64,000 nucleotides of DNA from Plectrocnemia conspersa (Eukaryota; Arthropoda; Insecta; Trichoptera; Polycentropodidae), in assembly GCA_009617715.1 (NCBI GenBank), contig VTFK01000294.1, positions 186,001 through 250,000 of the forward strand. The letters are read 5' to 3'. Every line of letters starts with the position of its first letter. Within the stretch, counting starts at the first letter, position 1. The translations under genes were made by a program, and so were the position numbers. The notes under the pieces are model-generated. The model saw only the letters and a program-made list of their open reading frames with translations, was not told where the DNA came from and made no database searches. This document shows, piece after piece, positions 25,111 through 37,963 of this stretch.

Positions 25111-25830
25111 AAATATGCATTTGTTGAGTTGGCCTTTAATACTCTTGCCGCTTCATATCATACAGGGCGATACGTTTATTTAGGGTTTTCATTTGACCCC
25201 TCATAGTATATTTTATCCCATCTACCCATCCATGGAATACGTTAAGCAATCACACCACTTCGTTTCGGCTTACAAAATCACTAATTGAAACCACAAGATT
25301 TCAATATTGCTTCAAATTACCATACATTCTTAATTCGCTGGCCTTGAAACGCGCTCAACACTATGTATGTACATCCAACTATTTGCTATTAGTTTCCCCG
25401 GCCCATTTCCATAAAGCCGTTCTGCGAATCGTGTGTATATGCTAAAAAGCCTATCCCCCACGTAAGTTGTATTTATAATTTGTTTTATCTTCAAGATATA
25501 TTGTCGCACTTAGCATAAAGTTGGCTAAAGTCTTCAGATAAGCCGGTGAACCGCTTTAAATATTAAACTTAAACGATGCCCGGCTTTAGATTTGAATATA
25601 AAGGACACGGCGGCGTCTTTGTTAACTTAACGACAACAATGTTATATGGATGCAAAAAGTGACGTCTTATCGCGGTAGATAACGTGAGAGACTATTTAGA
25701 CAGAGCAGAGCCTTGGAAGCTCCATTCAGACAATTAAACTTTGCTGCAAGTGTGCTGCCGCAATTTGGGACTTTGTTTTTGGCAAAACGGACTAGGCTAG
25801 ACACTGGATTACAAACTTGGGAAACTGTGA
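25111..25830. promoter_or_regulatory. Largest GC-richer non-coding island
   Basis: About 700 bp of more balanced composition contain AAACCACAAG near 25288 (Runt-like), ACGACAACAATGTTA near 25630 (SOX-like), AAAAGTGACGTCTTATC near 25655 and GCCGGTGAACCGCTTT near 25541. No strand keeps an open frame for long. It could hold one or more regulatory modules. Confidence 0.4.
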
Positions 25831-26035
25831 TATTATTGCTATACGGTGAAGTTCAAAAACTACGCAGTCACTTAAAGAGTTGAAATTTTATTACATACAC
25901 GGTTGGTTTTACATTAAATTGACCTAACCTATTTGTAAAACTATTATAATATTTCTTTTGTATTAAAAATAAAATCTGGGGGATAAAATTAGTCATAAAA
26001 TGTTAGGCTATGCTAGGTTAGGTTAAGTTAGATTC

Positions 26036-26161
26036 ACGAAACTCAACAGAAACTACATTTACTGAGCATATATGCGCTAATAATAATATCAAAAAAATAC
26101 AAGCCTTTTATTGTTAGATATAGAAAAAGCTTTTGACACAGTATAGCATGACTACGGTTTC
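26036..26161 (+). pseudogene. Short LINE reverse-transcriptase fragment (motif A)
   Basis: The frame from 26099 reads LLLLDIEKAFDTV, then TAG at 26144-26146, then HDYGF. This is the motif A region of Jockey-type reverse transcriptases (LDIEKAFD-VWH-G), with Trp changed to a stop. A piece just upstream in another frame (TETTFTEHI) fits the usual preceding block. The catalytic Asp of motif A is still present. The remnant is too short to place in a family with certainty. Confidence 0.6.
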
Positions 26162-27179
26162 TTCTTAGGAATTTCACAAAAAAATATTAAAATGAGAATT
26201 TTCATATTTTATTTTATATCTTAAATTGTAACCACCTACGTTTAATTTTAAATTTAAATTTTTACTATATTGTATCTAGTGTTTTTTTTTTGAGAAAAAT
26301 GTCGAATTAAGAATACTCGGTTTTTGAAAAATTTTGTAAAGCGTTTTTTATTATATACAATTAAATTTGTAAGAATATTTTCAAAAGGTTTACAATCAAT
26401 GCCTTTTTTGTTACGCTGCATAAGTTAAGGTGGGTTCATGCCTAATATGCATTCTTCCTGAAAGGTTTTAATAGGGGCTTGGAAATGACAAAAAATTATT
26501 CGCCAAATGTTTTATTATTAAATATATGATATATTAAATATTCATACTTTCTCGGAAGATAAAAATTATTAAAATATTTAACATTTTTTTAACGATTTGC
26601 TATTACATTAACCGGCCGGCGGTTTTATTTTAGATTTGGTGATTTAATGTTCCGATAAAAATAAACTGCGCATGAAAATTAGCAGAATTTAAAACGATTC
26701 AGGGCTATTTTTATTTTTGAATAGTACAAAAAGATTTTTGCCAATTGTTTTACAATTAATATTTATAGCCGTATAGGCGTTAAATATTTTTATTAAAACA
26801 ATCAAAAAATATCTACTAAGATTTAACTCAAAATTTCAACGTGCAATTAAAAAAAATTTATATAATTGAAGAAACCAGATATTAACGGTGTTACTTAACT
26901 CCAGAATCTTTTATTAGTAAAAAAAATAATAATTTTTTAAGTAATTCTTTAAGCTGGGGAAAGAAATTATTCGCAGATTAATTATTCGTTCGACGAATTC
27001 CAAGGACCCTTGCGATTTCATTAAATCATTAGAATCCATTAACTATAATAAAAATTCATCATTGGCGCAATACTAAAAAAAAAACAATTATGTTTAGTCT
27101 TGTAGATAGTAAGAACACCAACATCCCTCGTCAAAAAACAACATTTTCAATAAAATACAGCAAAAGTTTAAATACAAGA
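26162..27179. other. AT-rich DNA
   Basis: A small GC patch CCGGCCGGCGG occurs at about 26612. I see no gene. Confidence 0.55.
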
Positions 27180-27400
27180 GCGCGCAACAGCAACGATCGC
27201 TTTTTCAGAAACTTTACTAGTATTTACACTTGAACATCACATAAAACTGACCTAATTTCAGATCATCAAAAATTGCAGAAGCCACCGCTTTTTTTTTTGC
27301 ATCTTCTGGTCCAGCTAAACGTTCACAATCCAGAGTCAAGCCTGCTTAAAAAATGCCTAAAGTTGCACGTGTAACTAACATGTACAAACTGTACGCGATG
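27180..27400 (+). pseudogene. Possible LINE linker fragment
   Basis: Scattered frames read ATIAFSETLLVFTLEHH (near 27193) and KMPKVARVTNMYKLYAM (near 27350). They resemble the segment between endonuclease and reverse transcriptase of Jockey-type LINEs (FAEHL--VFTP; ILKELPK-...T--YNA). Frames change repeatedly. The case is suggestive only. Confidence 0.3.
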
Positions 27401-29129
27401 ATATAAATTTTTGCACAAAAAATACCACTGACACGAATGTCAGAACACTATTGATAAAAAACAGATTCTAAGAAAACGCTTTTATGGTCAAGAAAATATG
27501 AGGCAATGTTTGATTTTTCTAAAAATACCATATATTATTTTTATAAAGATCACATTTACATAACCTCAGCTAATGAAAGATAATTGTCATAACCCATATA
27601 TCAAGTTTTAGAGTTGAAAAGTAAAACTTTTACAATCGTGTTTTATAATGATATTGCTATCCTATTGCATTATTAAGGAAACGCTGAAAAGTAAAAGTAA
27701 TAACTTACAGTTTGATATCTGCGAAAATAACTTTCTGATACGACCACTTAACGATTGAATTAATTTTATAATGAAAAAGAGTGAAAGCCTTTTAATGCTA
27801 TATTTAAAAGGTTTTAATTTTGTGTGGTATTGGGTTTTGATATGTAAAACATTTTATTTATATAAAAATACCAACTATATATTAAACTTTATACGCTTAT
27901 ATATGCTATCTTATCTTAATAAAAAACTGTTCCGAAGCTATTTTTATTTATTGTATTTATTATATTAAAAAAATTTTGACGACACGGCAAGAGCAATAAA
28001 TTCCTAATAATCTAATCATGCCACTCCAAAGAGGGCAGGGTAGTATTATAAAATAAAAATAGAGCTAGATTCCATGCCTACTTTAATATAAGAGGCTTGC
28101 CGCCATTGCGGTATTTTTTATTGTATTAATTAATAATTATGTCTATTTTAACAAAAAATGTCATGTACATATGTATGTTTTTAAAAAAAATTTAAACTAG
28201 AAGGACATTGATATGAGTGGTGTAAGTTGATGATTAAAATTTGTTTTGAGTAAATATCTCACATGAATTTCAATATTTTTTACTTTCTAAGGTGTCTACT
28301 AGTATTTTTAATTTTAAATTATGATTGCAATTATGTTAGGTTTATAAAGCATTTTTTATTCTCATAAATAAATATCGCAATGAATAATATAGATATGGTC
28401 TAATTTTATATGAAATTTAGAGAAATATATTAATATTTTTTATCATATTTCATAACAATTTTTGTAAAAGATAAGATTTGAATGTAGACATTTTGAACAT
28501 GACAAATGGTTTAAGATATTAAAAAAGTCATCATTAATTTGATAATAGGCTTGTTATCAATAATGCATTAAAAAAACATGCAAATAATACATCTAAATAA
28601 AAAATACGACACCCAGTATTGCACAATAACCACAATCTTTTAAATTCTATAAATAATTATCACTGTTTTATGCAGTATAAAAAATTTACCCCAAAAAAAC
28701 ATACATCGAATGACATTTTTGTTCGGATCTTTTGATCCTATAATAATTTTTATTACTGGGCATCAACTTTTAGGGGTGTGCTATAAAATAATTTACTATT
28801 TTACCATATTTTATATTATTGTTGTTTTGAAAAGTAAAAATAACTGCCAATATTCTTAAATATTTATTTGTAGATTTAATTTAAAACAATTTTATACTTG
28901 AAATGACATATTAATTTACTAATTAAACAGCACATATTATATGTTATAGTAATTCGAGAGGACATAAGAAGCTGTCTGGTGCAACAGCTGGAAATACTTG
29001 CAAGCTCAAGCATGTTGAACCGTAGATAACTTCTATTCTACTACACATATAAGTTAGTATAACCGTGGAAAATATCTCTGAAGAGACTCCACTTTTCGAT
29101 ACTTCGATTCCGTATTATATTTTTGAAAT
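27401..29129. other. AT-rich desert
   Basis: No gene is visible. The frame at 27771-27968 (+) is low-complexity. A short patch at 28960-29030 has mixed composition but no call. Confidence 0.55.
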
Positions 29130-29345
29130 CGATAAATTAAATTACAGTGTGCGATTGAATTCTCTATGTATTTTTCAGACACACATATGCACAATTCGTA
29201 TTATATAATATATTTAATACATATTTATGGATTCGATTTCGTTCTGCAATTCCGACAGAAACGGCCCTCCTGGGAAGATTTCATGCGAAAGTTATATCTG
29301 AATCGCGATTTGCAGCGGTGGTGTGAAATCCATTTTGCTTTTGAT
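29130..29345 (+). other. Island with unassigned open frame
   Basis: The frame at 29166-29348 ends with FRQKRPSWEDFMRKLYLNR and LQRWCEIHFAFD, which looks more protein-like than most frames here. An acceptor-like TTCCGACAG ends near 29260, just before AAACGGCCCTCC. No known domain is recognised, and a donor is not obvious. It could be a terminal exon or a conserved non-coding element. Confidence 0.25.
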
Positions 29346-31989
29346 TAATTCTTTTAGATGTAGGTGTATAAAAAGTTAACGTTCTCTGTGTATACACTTT
29401 GAAATTAACTGAAAAGTTTATTATGATGGAAGGAAATTTGTCACTTGAAACTAGAGGCATGTTTCCAGACCATTATATTAAAATTATAGCAAAAAGCTAA
29501 GAATTTTTTTTTAAATTACCATTTCATTAAACTGAAGTTCAAAATTCATTGATTTTATTCCAAAAAAATTATTGTAAACATTTATTTTAAATAAATATAT
29601 TTAATAATCATTAAATATATTAAAAAAAAAAATATTTCTTCTAATTTTAAGAATGAAATAAATCTTATTTTGCTAGAATTAATTTTAGAAAAAAAAATAT
29701 ATTATAAATAGTTTTATTTTTATAAAAAATATTTATTTTTAAATTAAAGTTATTAACTATTTATTATTAGAATTAAAAAAAATTGAATAAGATTTTTTTT
29801 ATGGATTTTTCTAATTTTGATTTTAAAATTGTATCAACATTTGAAAAATACTGTTAGAACGTAAACTTTTTTTAATTTGTTACTGTCTTGAATAAAGCGT
29901 ATAAAAAATGTGACATTGTGACATTGGCAGAAGGTCAGAGACTATTCAATACGGCAGACGATCAGAGACATTAGCGGATCATATAGAGAACAACCCGACG
30001 AAAATCACAGTTTTACCACCAGCACTATCCACTAGTCTACGAAATACAACTCAACGCTATTTCTAAACTTTGGTTTTTTAAATTGTATCTAATAAAAAAA
30101 AGCTGCTACCAGCTTTTATAGCTTCTATTTTGGTTGCAAAGTTACAGCCATTTGGCCTCAAAACCTAAAAATTATTTACTGTTACTATTTTTATTTAACT
30201 CTTTAATTACACAAAATATTTGTTATAAAACAAAGTGTAATTTTATATAATTTGATATAGCGCGCTTAAAAAAAACCTGAATTTAGAAAAAACATTGAAA
30301 AAGAAAAATATTGGAAACATTTTGTTGAGCCAAAAATTATTTGCTCTGCTATATTAAATTGCCTATTGATGTTACTCACAATGTGCTCAACACTTCTAGC
30401 AACTACCAAAATTCCTGATACATTGATATAAGGCTACAAAAATCATACATGATTAGTGAGAAATTGTATTAGTTATTAACTGACTGTTTTTATAGCCTTT
30501 TTTTTTTTTTTTTTTTTTTTCGTAAAAAAGGCGCTGTGATAATTAACATTTTTTTTAAACTTTTCTGATGGTTGCTTTTTTGCAAGCAGTGAACAAGCCT
30601 TGTCTGGTTATAATGACTTATTTTGTATTATATAAATATTAATAAAATGTCATAATGCTCTGTCATTTAATGCGATAACAAAATAGTTTACACTTTACTT
30701 TGCTTTGAAAGTACGACATTCTAAACTTTTTTAGCTTTACAATAACAAGATGAATATATACGGGTAGTTTCGCAAATAGAATTACACGGGGCACTATGTC
30801 GAAATAAAAAGCAATAGGAGCACCACATACAGTCATATCTGGAAACTTCCTAGTTCGACGGTTGTCTGTTCTGTTATGTAAAATATATTCTTAGCTCGCG
30901 GACCGTATTTTGCCGACAGAAACCTACAGATTAATTTTTTTAAATTTGCAACTACATTTATAATATATTTTTATAGCTATAATTATAAAGGTTTGATAAA
31001 TTTGATTAAAAAAATATTTTTAATTCAAGTAGTTAGTTTTGTATTATATTTATTATACACAAGAATAACCCGAATTGCTTAAATATGAACTTTCAAAGCT
31101 ATGGGGCAAAATCTGTATGTGAAATTAAAACTGTGTCTGAAAACATTTTCACTAGTCTCAATTGTTCACGGTGTCTAATTTTCTAGTTTAACAATAAGCG
31201 TTGGATGTAACTTTTGCTCGCAACATCACATATTGAGAGAAGTTTATCATTGTCATAAATTACTATATAAGTTAAACGCTTAGAGAAGTTGCTTATATAT
31301 TACAACTGATTATGCAGATAGTAGTTTTAAACACACATATTAAAAACATTTGCAATTATCTATATTTCTAAATTAAAAGTTTATTTCTGTCTATCGAGTA
31401 CTACCTAATAAATTGCCTTGTTAAAAAGCAATTTCAAAATATATTAAAGGATAGTTTTATATTATTTAATTAACACATTAACTGCCATGGTGTTCACCGG
31501 TTAGTTTTAAGAAAAACCAAATGGTAACATTCACGATAAGATTTACAACTAAATATGCTTGTTATATTTTTATTACCCTTTTATGATTTTTTAAACTTCT
31601 ACAATATATGCCGGGCTATGATTATTAAAGTCAGGTTAACATGTATTTAAGATAACTGCTAGTGAGAAATATATAATATGATTTTTTTGCGCCTTATCAT
31701 TATCATCGCTTGCGTATTTGAGTTTTGTTTAAAGTTCAAAACTATCAGACAACTTTCTAATGAACGAAACTATCTCAAGTTTTAAACATTGCTAAGAAAT
31801 ATTGATTTGTTTACATCGGGATACTTGCAGTTGTTAAATGCATTGTGGATATTATTATTGTAAATAAAATGACAGTGATGAGCACAGGACTGTCCTAAGC
31901 CATCAAAAAAATCCATAGAGCAAAAATATTTAAGAACACTTGTTCTAAGGCGCTCAACAGTTGAGATTGCTAAGCTAAGACACACTGTT
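29346..31989. other. AT-rich desert
   Basis: At 29921-30060 a less AT-rich patch holds two near copies of GGCAGA(A/C)G(G/A)TCAGAGAC, about 27 bp apart. A T-run of about 21 lies at 30500-30520. No gene is supported. Confidence 0.5.
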
Positions 31990-32400
31990 GACGCCTTTAG
32001 TGACTAAACTTATTCATCAAATAGACGTACTCACCATTTCCTCGTCGTCCCATTTCCGAGATCGCATAAATAACTCGAGCAACCCATGCATATAATGGCC
32101 TACCATTCACTGAATATTTTCAATCTACATAGTTTAAAGGTTAATCAATTCGGCCGCTCTATCATTGTTGCGGTGTTGCGCGCAGCTTCCCATAAATCTG
32201 CGGCCGTGTTGGATTTTTGGCAAACCACATCTCCTCTTTCGCCAGAGTAAAACGCGTTGCGGCCAAGGAACATTCAGATACGTCCGCGAGACGCAGGGAG
32301 GGAAAAGACGGACGACGATGTTGAATAATTTATGAGAAGCCACTGCCAGTTTTGCCTGTTGCTTAATTAGAATGAATAAACTTGAGTGGATGAGGGCAAA
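31990..32400. promoter_or_regulatory. GC-richer non-coding island
   Basis: The block includes CCCATAAATCTGCGGCCGTG near 32189, GCGTTGCGGCCAAGG near 32251 and ACGTCCGCGAGACGC near 32280. The frame at 32134-32343 (-) is open for 69 codons without a known domain. It is possible regulatory DNA. Confidence 0.3.
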
Positions 32401-33335
32401 TTTATGCGATCGTGTATGTATGTATGCATAAAGTGTGGCGATGCATGTGATTAGTAGAAAAATATAAAAAGGAAGCGCAAATAAAATTAATGCAATTGGT
32501 AAGGTTTATAATTATTAAAATACTCTTTTCTTGTTGTTAATGAATGTAACTTGTGTTTTTCAATAGAAAAAAAAAATATTTTTTTCAAGAATTGTCTGAA
32601 AAAATTATTAATGGGAATAACACAATTATTTACTACACCAAGATTTGATTGAGTTGTTATAAATATGATGTCCTTTAACCAGTCATTAGGAATATAACCA
32701 GGCCTGCCGAGAGGGGGGGAGGGAGAGAAAAAAAATCATAGCAAAAATATATTTATAAAAAAGTATAAGCCGACCTCAAATAATGAATCTGAAATAAACT
32801 ACTGATGTTTGAGATGTACCTATATATTGGTGTATTTCAGGTATAAGTTACTTTAGCTCTTTTTTATACATATTACACAATAAATAAATGGAGCGGAACA
32901 TTGCCTTCAAAAGTACCGTTTTCTAAGTAGTGCTTTCACAATAAACATTATTATTTAAAGGGACAGATTGTAGTTTTTTGACGCGTTTCCGTTTGTGTTA
33001 AAATTTGTTTGCAAATTATTATCGACTTAATTGCTTTTTAAACGTTAAAAAAATATCAGAAATAACAGGAAATATTTAACAAATGTAAATTAGTAGCAGT
33101 AAGTTTAGACATTTGATCTAAAAATTCAGATCAAACACCTAAGGAAGAAGCAAAGAAATCACGAAAAATCAACATCAGCATCAGCTGAATTATTTAAATT
33201 TGATGTTTTTTGTATCATCGCTAATTTGACAACTAGATTTAATGCAGCAAAATAAATAAATAATACATTCAGTTTCATGTACTTATTCCTAAAAGATAAA
33301 AAAAAAAATCTAGAAAAAACAGTCTCGAATCGAAG
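32401..33335. other. AT-rich DNA
   Basis: A purine run GAGAGGGGGGGAGGGAGAGA lies at about 32709. I see nothing else. Confidence 0.55.
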
Positions 33336-33855
<520 letters not shown>

Positions 33856-34079
33856 CAAAATAAGCCAACTTATCTCTTAGTATAATAATCAGTAAACACA
33901 TAAATTGCTCCATAGTTATTATACATAGATATTATACTATGTTTAGTTAGTTATTATACATAGATATTAAATTATCATAGGTATCCTAACCAATATTACT
34001 ATAGACTTTTAACATAAGAGGGCTGTTCAAAGAATTTTTAAATCAAATTTTGGACAATAGGAAAGGGCAAAAACAATTA

Positions 34080-34317
34080 TCATGATCATGATTTTATTAC
34101 TTCTGACGTGTATTTTTGACTTTTGCGAAGGGATAATTGTTTTCTGCGCTCTCTTTTTGGTCAAAATTCGAGTTAAATGTGCTTTATTCGATTCTCACTC
34201 GTAATATTATTATAAAAAGTCATGCGTTATATGCGGAACGCATGAAACGCCCGCTCTTATCTCTCACGCACTCTCGTCACTTAACACGCGAGCGAGCGAA
34301 AGGGAAAGTATTTCACC
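34080..34317. other. Mixed-composition flank with a perfect hairpin
   Basis: CATGCGTT at 34221-34228 and AACGCATG at 34237-34244 are perfect inverted arms around ATATGCGG. CACGCGAGCGAGCGAAAGGG lies near 34286. The frame at 34137-34337 (+) is basic and unassigned. It may belong to the same unit as the fold-back that follows. Confidence 0.35.
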
Positions 34318-34894
34318 GTACGCGCTTTCGCCACTAACGTAATATTTTGTTTTAGTTGCAATGATATTTGCAGAAAGGCCGCGAGGATAAGTGTCAATAA
34401 ATAATTTATGATTTAAAGTAATAGTATCATTAAAAAGCAATATAAATTACAAAAAATGTATTAAAAAAACTATTTTTTTATTTTATTTTAAGTTAATTTA
34501 TTTTTGATTTTTTGTTAGAATAAGTTTAAAGATTTTTATTTAAATCAAATTAAAATAAGATACTTTAGCTTTAAAGTATGATAGACAATAAGAGAGAGAT
34601 GCATGTTTTAGGCTGATTTTATAGTAATATACAAAAATACCAAAGAAATTTACAATGTAAACTTTCAAAGACAAAGACTTTGAAAAAGAAAAAAATATAT
34701 TATGTATAAAAATATGTTTTTGAAACTAGGATTTGATACCATAAACAAATGTTATTTTAAAAAAAATAGGAGTAATATTTTATGTCACCGAACCATAAAA
34801 TACAAATCATTTAATGACACTTATCCTCGCGGGCCTTTCTGCAAATGTCATTACAACTAAAAGAAAATATTATGTTAGTGACAAAGGCGCGTAC
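34318..34894. repeat. Fold-back with 91-bp inverted arms
   Basis: The left arm (34318-34408) and right arm (34804-34894) are reverse complements, with about nine mismatches and one 1-bp indel. Both outer ends begin GTACGCGC, and both contain TTTGCAGAAAGGC and GAGGATAAGTGTCA. The loop is about 395 bp of AT-rich DNA without a gene. I could not find a target-site duplication. It may be a MITE-like element, two inverted copies of a short repeat, or a hairpin-RNA source. Confidence 0.75.
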
Positions 34895-35289
34895 CGTTAT
34901 TACGCGCCTTCGTACTATTTAACAAAAGAAATAGTTATATTTAAAAGCAATTAATTAAGTTAGTTAGGCGTGTTTCGAATTGATTTTCTGTTACATGAGA
35001 ATAATAATAGCGTAGCAGAGACTACACCTACGTCATTTATTTAAATGTTGGCAGTTTATAATAGTATATCACTGATTAATTACGCTTATTGTTTGCGATT
35101 CTGCGTTATTATAATACGTGATTTCGGCCAATGTGTTGTCGCATAAATTATCGCACGTACAGCCCCCAGCTAATTATATTATAATATAATATAGCATGTA
35201 AACGTTATGCTGCATTATGGTTGTGTGCGTCGTTCTATTACTAGTTTTATGGTTTTTCAACCCGGCGCTTAACCACTCTGGTCCATTGA
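34895..35289. other. Mixed DNA without a gene
   Basis: ACGCGCC motifs lie next to the fold-back arm at 34899-34910. The remainder is AT-rich. Confidence 0.45.
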
Positions 35290-35560
35290 AACCAAAGTGT
35301 GTTGCAAACCTCGTTCGGGTTAGTGAGGGTCAAAAGTAAATTTGCCGCCGCAAATTAGTAGAACATAAGGGGCGGCCAAGTGTCGGTTGGCGGCATCTTA
35401 AAATTTTGCACTTACAGGGCCCGACCAGATGACATCGTGCAAACAGACCGCAGGCCTGAGGTTGACGAGCTATGCCACTGGCAAAAAAGGGGTCAGTATA
35501 CAAATTTTCTTGCACGTTAAACACGTTAGGTATGAGGAAATTATAAAAAAAGTTAAGAGT
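35290..35560 (+). other. GC-richer island with exon-like segment
   Basis: The acceptor-like TTTTGCACTTACAG ends at 35417, and the following sequence is open in two plus-strand frames. One contains RPDDIVQTDRRPEVDE and stops near 35520. The other runs to about 35570. A minus-strand frame (35330-35524) is open as well. No domain is recognised, so neither product is claimed. It could be an untranslated exon or a regulatory element. Confidence 0.25.
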
Positions 35561-36830
35561 TACAGCGTCACAAATTTAGGCTGAAGAGGGTCAATATACA
35601 CTTAAAAATAAATTAGATTTATTGATATTGTATTGTATTCTTACAGAACTACTACTAAATAGAATAAGTTTAATATTTTTAAAGTTGGAGAAGAATAGTA
35701 AAACATACAGTTAAGCTGTGATTTTTGTTCACAATTCTTCTTTGGTAAATATAATAAGATAAAATATTTATTTTATTTTAAATGTAGAAATTAGACCAGA
35801 GTGACGACGGGTAAGCTTGTAACAACGACGAATAAGTGCCGAGAAGTAAGAAAGAAGTTCTTTAAGGCTAAGAAGTAAGTTAAAAAGCAACAATAACTGA
35901 CGGAAAAATTATTATTAGTAGTAATGAGCGATCGTAGAAAATTCAAGTCATGAATTAGATAGAATACAATTGTTCATTGTCTAATAAAAAAAAATCAAAA
36001 ACCAAACAAGATTGCATAAGTCAAAAATGCTAATAAATTGCAACAAAAATACGACAAATATAATTTACATAAAACATTAAAAGAAACATTAGAACTAAAT
36101 CAAAAACTCTCATTCCTCAAAAGAAAAAATACTTAGCTTGAGTGAAAAAAAATAATAATGGACTAAATAAATTAAGAAAATATTTAGGGACCATAGAAAA
36201 AACATGACAAATAAGAACCAACTAGAAATGGGACCGCATATATAAAAAGCTGAAGTAGAATATGTCATAGAAAAATAAAAAAAATATAATTCAAACTTGC
36301 AACTTAAAACAATAAATAATATTAACAAAAACGGACCACTGCAAAATTGCGACAAAAAAATTCTATGAAGTTCGGTCATAGTATGTACGACGACTCCGAA
36401 GTACGAAGACGAACAAAAATAGTCGATCTCGTAACAAATAGTGAAAAAATAATTTTATAAGATCGATGGATGTCGAGCCCCCGGGCTAAGCCCTCGCTAC
36501 CCCCCCCCACTTTCTTGTGGGGGCCATGGTGAAAACTGAACAGTAGGAAACTAGCTAATTTCTGAAATAAAGCATTAAAAAAAATTAAATACAAAAAAGA
36601 AAATCTTCTTAGACAAATAACTACGTTGTATTATATATTTTTAAATAAATAATATGCACAATTAATTAAATAGCAGACATGGAGATTTCAAAGTAAATAT
36701 ATTATTAAATACCAAACCTTAGTTTATGTTTATTTGTGAATGTGTTATTTTTTAATAATATATTAAATATTTTTTTAACACCAAAATCTAGCAAGTCAAT
36801 AAACAGTTTTACAAAATTGTACTACTAAAG
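35561..36830. other. AT-rich DNA, nothing recognised
   Basis: A patch at 36370-36540 is less AT-rich and has a C-run (CTACCCCCCCCCAC near 36497). The minus frames at 36110-36379 and 36376-36594 are not supported. Confidence 0.5.
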
Positions 36831-37020
36831 CGAGCGACTACGCGTTTTCATAACTTTTCCGGAGACTGACATGTATCACGTCATTAATCGCCCGGATGCA
36901 GATCATGAAACTTCTTGGACGGCTTATCTCTGGGAACGGTAATTCATACAAATTGTATTTGTCAAGATCAGCGAGACAAGTAATAGTTACTTTTCTATTT
37001 TTTATAGTTAAATTAAACAC
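36831..37020. promoter_or_regulatory. Small GC-richer island
   Basis: TATCACGTCATTAATCGCCC lies near 36873, and ATGCAGATCATGAAAC near 36895. The frame at 36838-37020 (-) is open but unassigned. Confidence 0.25.
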
Positions 37021-37369
37021 CTGCTTTGCATATAGAACTAGTTAATGCTAATCTGCTACTAAGATTAATTTTACTTTGAAACATTGCACTTAGAGCTAAA
37101 TTTACCGACGGTATTCTCGCCTGACGGTTGTTAATTGTTTCTCCCGAATAAGTATTTGATCAAGATTTTTCAGGAAATGCCTTACTGTTAATCCTTATAC
37201 CTGTTATCATATGTTAATAACCATTTGTTTATATAACTGAATAAATGAAAATATAATTTTAGTTTATATTTCGGTAGCTTGTTTGTTTATAAGCTTTCAG
37301 TCAAAGCATTGCTGTTTTTATATTTTGTGATAAATTACAATTTTGAGTAATATTTCATGACACGCCAAT

Positions 37370-37730
37370 AATGATTGTGGTATTTGGCTGATTGTCAGTT
37401 GATACATCATGTCCGCCAGAAGCAATATCACGTCGTTCTGAATAGGGGTACCGTAAATCACCGCCCCGAGGTCCGCGGCCCTAATACTTCATGAATAATA
37501 AATTATTCCGAGCTTATAAGTTTTTCCACTCAATAGGCCCAGATTGCGAATCTTCCCGGGAGACTTTGACCCTGCGACGTCGGAGCTTTCACTACCACAA
37601 AGCTTGATTTTAGCCAAAATTCAACTCCGATGATTGATTGCGATTGCTTCCCCTTCCTAGGCAACTCAACAAAAAAGGGACCAGAAAACGCCGTAATTGA
37701 TCGAAAATATTCAATTAACAAATTTTTGTT
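37370..37730. promoter_or_regulatory. GC-richer island with Hox/Pbx- and RFX-like motifs
   Basis: TGATTGATTGCGATTG near 37631 resembles composite Pbx/Hox sites, CCTAGGCAACTC near 37656 an RFX half-site, and ACTACCACAAAG near 37591 a Runt site. GACGTCGGAG also occurs. The frame at 37530-37721 (-) overlaps these motifs. A regulatory module is plausible. Confidence 0.4.
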
Positions 37731-37834
37731 TACAATTTCAAAGTAATTTGTATAAAAATAGTAACCAAATATTATGTTTTAGTTTGCGTAGTTATTTCGA
37801 TCTTCGGTTGAGTTGGTAGGTATCTATTTAAGTT

Positions 37835-37930
37835 ATGGAGGTGATGCTCAAACAACAGGAGAGACGTAAGAGGCGTAATGGAGTCGAGTGCGTCAAGTCC
37901 GGTCTTGTTCCGCGTTATATATACCGTCGT
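37835..37930 (+). other. Candidate coding exon (32 codons) ending at a splice donor
   Basis: An ATG at 37835 opens a frame beginning MEVMLKQQERRKRRNG, with an unusually basic start. After 32 codons the frame meets GTGAGT at 37931-37936, a consensus donor, exactly at a codon boundary. Read through, it stops at TAA 37961-37963. The surroundings are GC-richer (to about 38040). I recognise no family. It could be a first exon or chance. Confidence 0.3.
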
Positions 37931-37963
37931 GTGAGTAAACATTTTCTCCATCGCGAACGTTAA

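Noticed and set aside
28947..29015. Zinc-finger/hAT N-terminal peptide RGHKKLSGATAG
   Set aside because: Only about 20 codons with no flanking support.
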